64,000 bases of DNA from Ypsolopha sequella (Eukaryota; Arthropoda; Insecta; Lepidoptera; Ypsolophidae). Of the stretch, positions 1 through 13,200 are shown in pieces (positions within the stretch are counted from its first letter, which is position 1; each line of letters opens with the position of its first letter). The position numbers were made by a program, and so were the translations under genes. Below the pieces are notes generated by a model. The model saw only the letters and a list, made by a program, of their open reading frames with translations, searched no databases and was not told the origin of the DNA. The DNA is taken from contig OW204001.1 in assembly GCA_934047225.1 (NCBI GenBank), forward strand, positions 12,632,201 to 12,696,200, given 5' to 3'.

Positions 1-1019
1 AAAGTTCTTAGTGTAACTAAATCTCTGGATTATCCCATGAGAGAATTAAAACTTCAGAAAATATTAAAGAAATGTTGCCTAGCGATCAATTGCAAGTAAT
101 TTATGAATGCAAAACTTTCATAAAGTAATAAAGGTTCACTTTTGCAAAAAAATAACATTTACCAAATAAAAGGAACCATGAAAAATTAAAGTAACTTCAA
201 TATTTATTTTGCATTCCTCTAATGTTGTCCCTAAGTGTATCTTATATACTTATTGACACTCTGTTGCATTGATCTTCTTCAGTTGTTTTCATATTGTTTG
301 TTCCAACATAAACAATATTAACTCCAGTAAGTATGTAGTATTCTATAGGTATTTTTAAGGAGTTACTCAGACTAAAACTATCAGAAACACATAGATTAAT
401 TATGAAGGTCATTAAATATAGAAATCGCAATTTCTCATGTCCTGAAAATTAAAATTCTTTTAATTACCGATTCCACTGAGTTTTGCAACTGATAAGCCTG
501 TAACAAACAACAATAACCGGAATCTAAGTGTGACCGATAAGAGATACCAAAAGTACGTTTTTATTATTTCTGCAAATGAATAAAGCGTAACTGTTCCCGC
601 AAGACTGTTTTAATATACCATCTCAAACCCAACAACCCAAATGATGACAAACGTTTTAGCTATGTTGTAATCTCCTTACACCATTAATTCCATCGTTTAA
701 CAAACTATATAATACTTCGACTGGATTAAACTGTATACTATTTCGACTAAACACATCTGAAAGAATTTCATAACTGTTCTCTTTTTCTTTAGAATTTTGG
801 TTGAGGGAACTCCTTTAGTCCTACGCATCTACGTATCAAAGCTCATCGTAATCCAAATTGCCATTCGGTCGACTTGGCAGAGCGCATCTTTGAGCGATAT
901 TTTTAACTCATTGTACCATGAGCTGCCCTGCCCGCTACTCTCCTCCCAGTGCTCAGGGAACTCTATCGAAAGTGACGGGAATCCTCAGGTCTTGCCGCCA
1001 ATTCACCCTACGCTCAAGA
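1..1019. other. Left flank, no gene recognised
   Basis: AT-rich sequence. No coding exon, RNA gene or clear repeat structure seen. Confidence 0.4.
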
Positions 1020-1190
1020 TCATTTAATGATAGTTAACGGATTGTGAGAAAGTGATAAGTCAATTGCAGTGCTAAAAGACTATGTCTGCTTTGACTTTGA
1101 TTTTGAAAGACACAAAGTGTTTGCTTGACGTAACAAGAGATTTGAATTGAGAAAGTGCATTTCTGAGTGTAGTAAATAAAACTTGTGAAA
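1020..1190 (+). promoter_or_regulatory. Probable 5' UTR/proximal promoter of ACSL
   Basis: This is the stretch directly upstream of the coding start. I see no TATA box or clear initiator at a convincing distance; the assignment rests only on position. The 800-1020 block just upstream is less AT-rich than its surroundings and keeps one frame open for 76 codons on the + strand, but the peptide resembles nothing I know. Confidence 0.3.
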
Positions 1191-1274
1191 ATGGCTTGCT
1201 GTGACTGCTGCATAGGAGTAGCTCCTATTCGACCTCCAATTAACTTGGGCGATCAGCAATCGGAATCATTAAAA
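1191..1274 (+). CDS. Acsl5: ACSL coding exon 1 (residues 1-28)
   Basis: The ATG at 1191 has A at -3 and G at +4. It opens [16 protein letters not shown] and runs to a GTAAGT donor at 1275 in phase 0. The RPPINL stretch lines up with the segment that follows the transmembrane anchor in vertebrate ACSL1, so this start gives an anchor-less form with five cysteines in the first seven residues or just after Met (C3, C4, C6, C7). Upstream exons outside the window, or use of the AG at about 1220 as an acceptor, could give anchored isoforms. The exon call is inferred from homology, phase and donor; the start is the least certain part of the gene. Confidence 0.75.
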
Positions 1275-4200
1275 GTAAGTTCTTGAAATTCAACATTGTA
1301 ACCGTGATAGTCCATTAACACAAGCCAATTAAAAGACAAGCAAATCTACTTGGACAGTACTATAATGACAGCTATAATAATTTTATTGCCACTAAACGGG
1401 CTTTATAATTGAAAACTATAACATTGTCTAACAGATAAATTTAAAACGTTGACATTCGAAGCGAATAATTTTGAATTTGATAAATAAGACAATAAAACTA
1501 ATACTTTTGATGAAGCCAGAGAGCTCAATACTGATATTGTTAACCTCTCAGTCCGACAGTTGGCAGAGATCCGTAGAATTAGATTCGGAACATTAAAGGC
1601 CTGTAGCCGAAGATGCATGTGCTCAATGACAAACAAAAACATCTAGGTGATTCTATTCACCCGCCTCTTTACATTGAAATACTGATATGTAAAGGTAATT
1701 GATCGATACAGAAAATGTGAATTATTTTAAATGTCTCTTGCAATTGTATGATACAGGTGTTAAGATGAAGTTGCGGAAGCCGGAAACTGGCGATAGAACT
1801 CGTCCTTACCACTTTCCGTGCAAAAATTGAGGAATAGAGAAAAAAAAACTGTTGTCTCGTACATTTTGGTCGGGTAGATATGTAACTTTTCTGTGAGACA
1901 ACTGATTTTTTTTTCGCGATTCGTGGCTTGGCTCCATAGTAAAAGTTGTTCCTGTGAACACCACCAACAATATCACCAGTTTCCGGCTTCCGAAACTTCA
2001 TCTTAACACCCAGTTTAGTACTTGCTTGGTGTCTCAATATCCAAAACCTTACGCAAATTGACTCAAGTTATCAATACGTTCTTGAATATTGATCTAGCAC
2101 GAAATGACAAAATCGTTACGTAATAATTTTAAGTACCACTACTTGCTTTTTAGGTCCAATTTAGGGTTCCGTACCCGAAGTGTTCCAAACGGGACCCTAT
2201 CACTAAGCCTCCGCTGTCTGTCTCTCTGTCCGTCTATCACAGGGGTCTGCAACTTCAGCCGTTATAGGTAGCCAGCCAGTTGAAATTTTCACGAAATAAC
2301 CCCGAAACAAGACGACCAAACATTTATGTACGAAATCAGTTGTATGAATCATGGTAATTGGTGATTAGCTAAAGATTACAGGAAAAATATGGCGGTTAAG
2401 ATATTATTAGGGTTCCGCACTCAGAGGGAGCCGAATTTGTTTCCCACACAATACCATTTCAGCGGCTTATTTTTGTCTAGTATAGAAAAGGCTAGCAAAA
2501 AATGTGACTTTATTAGCTTTAAATAGAAGCGATTATTGGTTGGCTTAATGGCTTATTTGTCTTCGACGGGTGACATTAATAATCACGCAGCGAAACGACA
2601 GAATGGAAGGTTTTTAGCTTATATACTGAAATATTTTATGGGAAAATATATTTGGATTTTAGTAGATTCCTTTCATGTGTACTACTTACTTTATAAAAGA
2701 AAAAGTTGATCCGGTAACCGCGTTTACCTAAGGGACGCTCAACAACCATAAAAACTAGAGTTTAAATAATTTTCTTTAGACAAAATTACATAATGTAATT
2801 TTTCTTTGTACTTTCCTTAATAAAAGACTAACAAAACTATTTTTTTTTCTATGTTAGGATAGTCCTAATTTCTTCAAACGAAGCTGAAAATCTGGTGTTA
2901 TTCATGTTGTAGGCTTAGGTCCAGTAGTGTCATCTATATTGTTGTTTTTAGTTCCGTACCAGTATTGTGTGTCGGAACGGAACCATTTGTGCGCGAGTCC
3001 GACTCGCACTTACCCATATTATTTCCTATCGCAGACTTTATAATCCATTATATTTTATGAATAGTAAATCTATCTGGAATATAAATGTATTTGCGAACTT
3101 GCTGAAATGTTTTAGTGACTAATACATATAAGTAAAATATTATTTTAGATTCTTCATTCCTCAGATTATTCATATACGTAAAATATATTCCAAGGCAGCT
3201 GGAAAAACTGGACGTGTCAAAAGAAAACGATACATCAATCTCGCCATACAATCTTTATCGCTTGATGCAGATTCCTGCGATTCGTGGTACGGGGTCCAGT
3301 ACAAAATGAGCAAAGGTCGTTGACCGATTTTCCAGCTGCCTTCGAAATGGACATAAGACATAACATAATGACTTAAAATGTCCCATCTCCCTCCAAAGGG
3401 TTAAAATGAGAATAATATGCACCGAATATTGCATTATCTGAAATAAATAACTAAACCTGTAAACTTTGTAGTAAAATTACGTAAGCCTTTGTAATAAAAC
3501 GCCTTCATTCATAAAATTATTACAGCTATTCCTATTCTAGTAGTGGAAACGAAAAATGTATATTTAAGAAAAAAAAAATAGCATAGAAACACACATTCTC
3601 TGGCTACAATTTTAATCTATTGGTTTTTAAAAAGACGATACAAAATATTTTTGGCAGATCGAGCAGTCTAGTCACGAGTTTGAACAATAAATGTATGTTG
3701 GGACAGAAATTCGTATCTTTTACGCAAATGTTATTTTTTTCTACATATATTTTTAAGTCATCATTATTGTAGATTTGTTAAAAATAATGTTTTGAACCTA
3801 TTTTAAAACTAGATTAGTTTTGCGAGACAATGCCAATGTCATGACTTCAACGGTGGATCCAGGGGGGGGACATGGTTTTCATGATCCCCCCCTGGCCCTA
3901 GTTTTTTCTATACAGACACGCTAAATTTACCCATAATTGCACAAAATTGTATTATATATTTGAACAAATTCGGAGCCTGTGACCCCTCCCTGGCTCACAG
4001 GCTGGATCCGCCCTAGCATGACTTCTTATAATGGACATACTTGTACCTACCTACCTCAGATTACCTTGTCGGTTATTTTTTAATAATATCATCCACTTAC
4101 CGTAAATCCATGAATAGGACGGCTATTCTGGCCTCGGAAACATTGCTAAGCCCGATTTCGGGTGATATTAAAATCGATTGTCTATGAATATATATTGATT

Positions 4201-7200
4201 ATCTTGATTGAAAACGTAAAGGAACCGTTCCTTATTTTCCTATTGTTTTTATTTGATGAGATTTAGTCACTCCACTTTACATCGCATCTCATTTATCATC
4301 AGGGATAGGATAATCGGATCGATGTATACCAAAAGTTGGAAAAATCCTTGAAAAAGTTTGTAGGTGTGGAGTCGGATTCTTAAAATATCATTTATTTTGA
4401 TAGTGAAAATTACGGAAATTACGGCATTGCTTAAAACGTTACTATGATGTACCTAATACTTAATAGATGTTACCGTAAATTTATAAAATGCCAGACTGAT
4501 TTATTTATTTGTTTATTTTATTTTATTTTTGATCGGCCTTCTGTTTTGCCTTTTGCTCTGTTCGGTCTAAATAATTTTGGCATTTTATAAATTTCCTGGG
4601 CATTGTATTAAATTCCAGTTTTTTTAATTTAATTAATTAATTAATTTTGATTGCCGGTAACATAAATCTATTAAGTATTGTATTATCGTAACTTTTTGAA
4701 TAATTCCGTAATTCCGGGATTTTTACTATCAAAATAATATTATAAGAAGCCGTCTCCACACCTATAAACTTTCTCAGTTTTTCCAACTTTAGGGAAGGTA
4801 TATATCGATCCGATTATCCTATCCCCGTTTATCATACTTTACACAAAAGTCGAACGACTGATCAATTGCTAAGGAATGTTTCCGCCAACAAACTGCTACT
4901 CGTATTACATGATTTACGAACACCGATTATAAAATATGATAAGCGTAGGTGTTGATAATATGTGTCTTCTATGTGTGTTATTTATCTTCTCTCTGACTCC
5001 TATCATTTGAAATTGATCTTCTCTTTTGATTTAGTTGTTGAATGTATATTTTTTTCATTCATTTCTTCAAATATATTTTTTTCGTGGATTTTCATTTGAT
5101 CGACTGATGACAACTACATACTAGAAGTACACAAAATATCGAGAAAAAAACTAAAACATTTTATAGTATGTATTTTACGCAAAGAAATTTTAAATTAAAA
5201 GCTAAAATATAGCTAATCTTATCTATATTACTTGGATAAATGAAAAATCCAATTCATAACAGTAAGGGAAGTAATAATTCTCGTTGTTTTATAATTTCAC
5301 TCTCTGAAACTTTCCAATAGTCTCTGACTTTATAAGCATGGCAAGTTCAATGAACTGTAAAGGAACTACCTAATAAGGCGATGTTTTGTAAAACATACAT
5401 GATTGTCTGCCAAGTTCTGCACCATTGTAACAGCCGACGACGCACGGAGGGTCACATGAGCTGATCATGTAGTGTCATGAGTTCATGACATGAAGTACAG
5501 TACGTACGTATTATTTGAACGTTTCCGAGACTACGAGAATTTTATAAATGTAAATAAAAATACTAAGTACACAGTTCCACAAAGATTTGCGACCGGTTTT
5601 ATAATTTCAACGAAACCAGATTTTGATTTGCCGTCCTAACGTAACCGATTATTTTTCCTAACGTAACCTATTATTTTTCCTAACGTAACCTTACGTAATG
5701 TGTAGAAAACTTACACGAACTCTGTGCCGAAATGATCAAAATATAATTACCAATCAAACTTCGCCCGTGTGGTATTCGTGTTTGGGTCGTCCCTAAGGAA
5801 CTGCCTGATTTTCGGGGATGAAGTAATATGGACCCAATAATACGACCCCCGTGGAAGAATTAACAAAATATATGATATATAAACCCTTCGTAATTGTAGA
5901 TTCAGAAAATAGCTGAATTTTTGGAAAAAAAAAGCCTATATGCTAATCTAGGATGTGTTTATAAAACAGAGAATTTTCATGTCGATTTAGCAAGTAGTTT
6001 TTGATATCTTAGGTAATAAGCCAACAAACTTTCAATTATTATTTTAATAATACATTGTAGGAAGTAGGAAAAGGATGGGATAGGGCTTTTCACAGTCGAT
6101 TTAAAACGGCCCAAAGAATGTATCTTGTAACATAATACAACTCCATAACAAACAACACCACCCATTCCAACACATTTCACAACGACACATTCAATAATAA
6201 TTGTTTTACCGCGCGGATCGTTTTCACCACCACGTACAGACATCCAACTTAGGACATGGGATATTTGGTCACTTGGTCAATCCAGCGGGCCTATTGTGTA
6301 TCTCTAGTTGCCTTCTGGACTGGGTGTCTATCATCAAAAACATAGATATACTATCGAATTCTGATGTCCTAAGGATATTTTCGCACTTGAAGTGACGACA
6401 CAGATTGTTAATAGTTCAATACCCACTAAAGGCAATTTTGAAATTTCAGTTTTTAGCTATGTTTTTGATGATAGGCACCTCGTGCAGTTGGCAACTAAAG
6501 ATACACAATAGGGGGGCTGGAGCCCAATTGCCGTGGTATGGAAATTATCTCCATGACCTAAATATTAAGCGAGTAACTGCTTATCTCCGTCGAAAACAAA
6601 TAAATGCTATTCTAACGATTCATAGATTGACTAGTCATTAGGTATAGAGGAGGTATCTCCAAACATAGATTTATCTCCATGGTCGTGGTATTTAGCTTTA
6701 TACTTAGCTTTATACTTTTATTTATATATATCATGGACGAAATATATATAGCCGTTATACTCCGTAGAACGGAAGTCATCTCTACACCTCCTTACAAAAT
6801 TTTATTTCTTTGTCTGTCTATCAATCATCTACCTAATTCCACCAACATATTTCATTTTCAAATATCTACATTAATTCCACTAGTGCCGACTATTAAATAG
6901 TCAATGAATATTTGGAAAATTATTTTGAAATTGTTTTTTTATATGCATGTATAAATATGCAAACAAAAACAAATAATTTTTTTTTTTTCTGACGTTATAT
7001 TTTGAGCATCCTGACCCAGAACAACGCCAGACTTTCGAGTGTTTTTTGGAAGAAATTAGGTGTCTCCATATATTGAAAAAAAAAAAAAAATAAGTTTGTG
7101 GGTCTTTTATTAAGTCAACGTGATAAGCAATGTCTTAAGATATATACTTTTATCTAAAAAAAATATATTCGCAACTTATTGCAGAAGCGTTTTTTTTCAT

Positions 7201-10200
7201 AAAATATTTAATTGATGAATGAAGTCAATCTATTTAAATTCAATATATTTTGCCTACAAATTAGCTAAAAACACTCCAGTTTGTTGTTTCACTGCGTGAT
7301 TATTAGTATTACGTGTCCAGGTAAAAGAAGCCAATGAGCCAACATATAATCGCCTCTATCAAAAGCAAATCAAGTATTTGCCGTTGGACTTATTGTACTG
7401 GATGGGTAATAAGAAATCTTATCTTACTTTTTAGAAGCAATTTCGATCTCCGAGTGTATCAACAAACATAAAATGTCTGCTTACACCATCATTAGGTGGT
7501 GATCAAATTATTTAGTCTTGAATGTCATGCAATCACTTCTTAGAAGTATATTTGTTTGTAATGTCATATGGACGGACCACATGCTTGAAACCAAACCTCT
7601 CACATGATTCAATTAGTATGCTGTCAGTTGGATTATTGACCGTAAGCCAAATTATATGGGTAGTTAACACGCCCATCCATGTACTTTTGCACACGTTACA
7701 TATTCTGCAAACTATTCATCTATTTATCAGAGTATTTTATAAAACGACAAAATATTAAAGCATGAACCTGTAAAACATATTTTTTTCTTGCTACTATAAC
7801 AAAGATATCAAACAGTATTTTTTTATTTGAGAGAGGTCTCAATCATCAATATCCGTATCAAAATTCGTTCAGTGTGTCTTGAGTAAAGTATATTTTAACT
7901 ACAATTAGACAGTAAGACATGCAGACTTTACATTGGTATGTATACAGAAGAAGAAAGATGGTAACATTTTTCACGAAGATTGTTTTCATCATCATAATTT
8001 TTCAACATTTCATGTGTAATATGTGGAAGACCATATTTTTTCATATAAATATATAAAAACTATTATTTAAAGCCCCTCTTAAATAACGATGATAAAGAAA
8101 GTTATGACATAGATTAACCTTCAAGATGATGTTGCATCACAAGATTTGGTACCAAGTTCAACCAAAAATATAACACTCAAGACCATGTTAATACGGAAAT
8201 AGGAGCTTTGCCAAATGATGTTGTGTCATTTACGAAGAATTCACGCATATCGGTTTAGGTTTAAATGGGATTTTTTTAATTTCATACGATTAAATGGTTT
8301 TTTATCCTTTTTATCAAAATCCAGAATGATTTGCTTACGAATAGTCTCCACGACAGTTATAATAGATTATTGAATCGAGCAGGAAGTGACTTTTTAATAG
8401 AATCGATCCAGCGAGGGCTCTAAAAACACGAGTAAAATTATTAAATATTATTTCTGACTGATCTTAATTTTATATATAGATTGGTACATGTATTAACTTA
8501 AGGCTGGAACAATCGCCAATGCCCTTGAACATTTTACCTCTAAACGGCTACTCTTTACAATTACAACAGAGCACGGATTTATAACAGAGCAACAGACAAA
8601 AAAAAAGCGAGAATTCGCTGGCCGTGCAATGGGCGCATGCAGCTTAGGAGGTAAAAAACGACAAATTACAATAAAAATATACTAAACATCATGTTTAAAT
8701 AACATAAAAAATAAGTAAAAAGTAAGTAAGTAGATTTGTTTTCCGTGAAGGATTCGTTTCAAACGCACATTGAGTTTAAAGAAAGAAATTAGGTTCCTTG
8801 TTAATCTTTAAAGATGAAAAAAATCGAGGTATAAAATATTTGACAGTTTATAAGCATCCATAATAAAGATATCAATAATAACATATAAGGTGACTTCTAA
8901 TTATACAGTCAAATTCATACTGGAGAATCGGTAAGTGGTCAGGACCTTAATTAGAATTAAGTAAAAAATACGCCATCTGCGATTGTTCTACACTTTAGGC
9001 AGGGATTACACGTCACTCCATCTGCTAGGATCCTGACAGACCTTATAAGCTCTTAATTTCAAAAACCTTTCAGAATCGGCCAATGACCTCTTTAATTCAG
9101 TATACATAATAAAACTTATCGTTATCATTATCATTGTTACAATCTGTAATGTTTGCCAAAATTAAAGTGACTCAATTTGAAACAATGTCGTAATTCAGTT
9201 ACATAAGTTACATATTCGTAATTAAATAATCAATCAGATAATTTGTTAGCAGACTGTGAAATTGTTAACTCGAAGTCATTCGGATATAATACAATACTTC
9301 AGATATTGAGAAATGTTTTTTAGTTTGTACCGATACATACATGTATACTTACTAATATGTCCAGAAATAACAGAGCGATGTCACCGGTTTACGTTAAAAA
9401 TAAACATTTACAACTGACATCGCATATTTCTCCGACTGGCAGTAGTGGGCTCATTTCCTTCCAGCCTTGTGTTCTAATTCAAGATCAAGTTGCTTGACAT
9501 TTTCCACATTGCTTGTCGTTTTTATTTTACATAATGTTAGAGAAACATTATGAAATAGATCTACTCAACTATTTTGTTTACATCACCATGTGAATGAATA
9601 GCGATTTATGAAAAATCATAAGTATCACTCAAAAAGCGAAAATACTTGAGCGTATTTACAAAGTCAAGCAGTTGAATGGCTGGTTTACTTATAGATGTGA
9701 TCTGAAACCACTGACATAAGGGACCGGGTGGCGACTACAAGTAAACCTAACTCCCAAACTCAAAATATAACAGCACCAATCCACTTTGTAGGGACAGCCG
9801 ACCGTTAGTACCTTGGTCGACCAATTCAAAAATAACAATTCAAAGTTTATTTCATACATGGGAATTTTATTTCGAGTTTTCTGGGAGTTCTATTAGTTAC
9901 CTGGTTGACCCCGTAAGCCATGTTCCTCAACAGCAAGAGAAACAAATACGCAGAAAAATATTTGATATATTTTGTATGGGAGTGATCTCAATTTTTTTTC
10001 ATCCTATTCGATGCTCTTGCTCATAGGTTTGCTTGTAGTCACCGCCAGGACCATAACTATCGCATTTTTTAGATCAGTACATTACAAACACTGTCTTTTG
10101 TTGTCTTTTTGTCCAGTGAGTTTACCCCGTTCTCTCTATACGCCGTTTGTTTTCGTATTAACAGAAAAAAATTACCGCTAAAGTGTGTCAAATATGTCAT

Positions 10201-13200
10201 TAGGTTAACGGAGAGTTATTTACACACTTTTTTGGTCTTTTCTTTGTTTGTTCATAGTCAGCGTGATGAAAATTCCGTTTTGAAATATGGTCGTCAAAAT
10301 TAAAGAACATAAAATAATGGTAATCAATTATACATTAAATAATATTACAAAAACAAATGGTTAATAACCTTACTGGAACTTGTTGATGGTTAATTTTTAT
10401 TACGAGTATCCATATGAAATTTTAAAAACCAAAACCCATATAACCGCATCACTATTTCAAAGTTATTATAAAATTGCAGATTACGTTGGTCATGCTAGAG
10501 CAAGTATCACCTAATAAGATTGTTGCAGATTAGTAACTTTTTCTACTATCAGTTGCAAGGATTCAGTCCATCGACCTACTGTTTTTTTTTCAATAACAAA
10601 AATATCCGTCTTCACTTTTGCTGTACTAATATATTATTCTGTTTATTTCCAGGGTCCAGAAATGGTCCGCGTTTCAAAATTCTACAAAGAGGCCAAAAAT
10701 GGACGGTTCCTGAGATACCTTCATGAAGACACTCGCACACTTTACGAAAGTTTCCGACGAGGTGTCAAAGAATCAAGTAAGTTACAATATATAAATTCTA
10801 ATATTTCGTTACAGACTAATATTATTTTTCCTCAGTTTTGATAATAAATTCATTCAAGATATTATAGTATTCTGCAGCAAGCAATATTCTAACACAGCCT
10901 TACAATGGGTACCGTGTGTACCTCAGGGTACTAGTCTAGAACCAATCTTATTTCCCTTCAAGTTCAACAAAACAATGGTGATTAATTGCGTTGTTATTTT
11001 AATTTATATCACGTGCAACTTAAAATAATATTTAATTTCACAATGCCAATATATACAAAAGCGCAATTCATGACCGATTAATCTATCAATTAAAAGTTTT
11101 GAACGAGCATGTTATATCACTTTACAAACGCTTGTCGTGGGCCTGGAATTTATAAAGTTAGGGGTTTGAACTCGCTGATATTGTGTTAAATATAGCTGAT
11201 GAACTTATTTCCTAGACACATACATAACATCTTCATTAAGTAGGAAAAGCACAATTAAGAAAAACAAGCCACTAGTAATGCAAAGGTTCTGGTTCCATTT
11301 TATCAAAAACTCAAGGATAAGGATTAAAAGTATCGGCACATACTAGAGCTAACAGGATAAGTCTACGAAGATATAAACAAAAAGTACACATTAAAATAAA
11401 CCACCCTAAAAATAAAACAAGACAAAAGAAAATGCCCGAAATCTAAGATGAAAAAACCATAAACAAACGTATCCAGATTCAGGAAACAAGATTACTTAGT
11501 TTTCACTACGTATAGCAATTATTGATGTTGGTAGGAGTCTCGTTAAATGTAACGTTTTTATTATCTTACTGATTTTACAACATTTTATGATTACCGGCAC
11601 ATTTGAGACGCATGAATCTATTTATAACGTAAACAACATGCTTACATTTAATATGCATTTAAAACAAAAAAAAGTAAAGCCACTAAAACTTAGATTCTTG
11701 CTAAGTACGTAATATTTCTTTAGGCCGTTTTTTTTAACTTTTCATTTAAGTATAATTAATAACAGAAAACATTTTTATTTTTCAGATAATGGTCCTTGCC
11801 TAGGTTGGCGAGAGGGTCCAAACAAGCCCTACATGTGGCAAAACTATAATGAAACATTGCTTCGAGCAAAAAACTTCGGTTCTGGCCTGTTGAGTCAAGG
11901 TCTTAGCCCGGGGCAGAACACATTCATAGGTAAGTTGACCTATGGTTTCCAAAATGTGAAATCTGGCATTTTAGATTATCGATAGCCTCGCAACGCCTTC
12001 TTTTAGAATAAGCATACTATGGAAAATTTTAACCTAGGTTTACTGTTCTGTGCGGAAAGTTCTCTGATTATTTTACTTATGTGAATCCGTCTTACGATAA
12101 ATGCAATTAAGTAATATAAGTAATATTATGAATGAATCAGGTATTATGTTCACTCGTGGAAAAGTTTGAAAATTTCACGGCCATGGTCTTCTTTACATAT
12201 AGAAAATAATGGGGCGATTTCAAGGTTAATAACAAGGTCTTTCCATATTTAATCAATACTTAATTATATACTTATTCGAACAATTAGACTTCAACAGTCG
12301 CTATCGATTTTTCTTGCTTCGTATTTCCGATTTAAAATTTCAAACATTTTCCATTGCTAACATGTACAAATTAATGGTAATGGTACAAAGTAATGGTGTC
12401 GATTCCGCGTAATACGACTTAATTTATTTGACAGGAGTAACCTTATTTTGAGCGTCCTGTCTTTTTCTTTCTTTATCGAAAAGATAAGGGCAGAACTCTT
12501 AAATTAAGTTTAGTCCTGTCAAAAAAGTTAAGATGTGCTCCACCGAATCGGTACCAATAGGCAGGGGCGTAGTAATCGGAAATAGCATTTTCTGTTCAAG
12601 AACAAAAATTTTACCGTAATTTCTTTGGCTTCTACGAAGCAAATATATTGATAACGTCTTCAAAATCTTTTTTAATTTTTTCTTCCTCTACATACACTAA
12701 GCTAGGTCAGATAACATTGTTTGACCCATTGTCCAATACCAAAGTATTAGTTTTGGCTTACGGAACAAGCGCTCGCAACTTGCAATGGATATTGCAATCG
12801 TAAGCATAATCTGAATTGAAATGTGCAGATTCGGAAAGACGCTCTCAACTTCGTACGAACAATGGATACAAGGAGCTATTCAGATCTATTCATATTTGCG
12901 TTTTTTCTTGTGGATATTAGCATAACCGTAGATATCTAAAAGTTCTGTAGTTTCTTTTTGAAATCTTCGCTGTCGTTAGTGCCATAACAAAGTGTTCTAA
13001 TGACTAGAAGAATTACAAAATAGGCGTTGGTTTCAGTAGACGTGTAACCTTTCCACCATCATTTGACACACAACAAACAATATGATCCAGAGATTCCTTC
13101 GTCACTCGTTCTATACGTATTTCTTTCTATTTCAACCCTGCATCCATCGCATTCTCATACCTTTTTTCACCTTTGACGCCTTTTAATAACTAAACCTAAT

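Noticed and set aside
797..1027. 76-codon open frame upstream of ACSL exon 1
   Set aside because: It starts at a non-ATG codon, has no family resemblance and no splice signals; kept only as part of the 5' flank.
9972..10181. Hydrophobic peptide ([11 protein letters not shown]) as an alternative ACSL membrane-anchor exon
   Set aside because: Attractive position in intron 1, but no phase-0 donor follows in frame and the residues after the anchor do not match ACSL.
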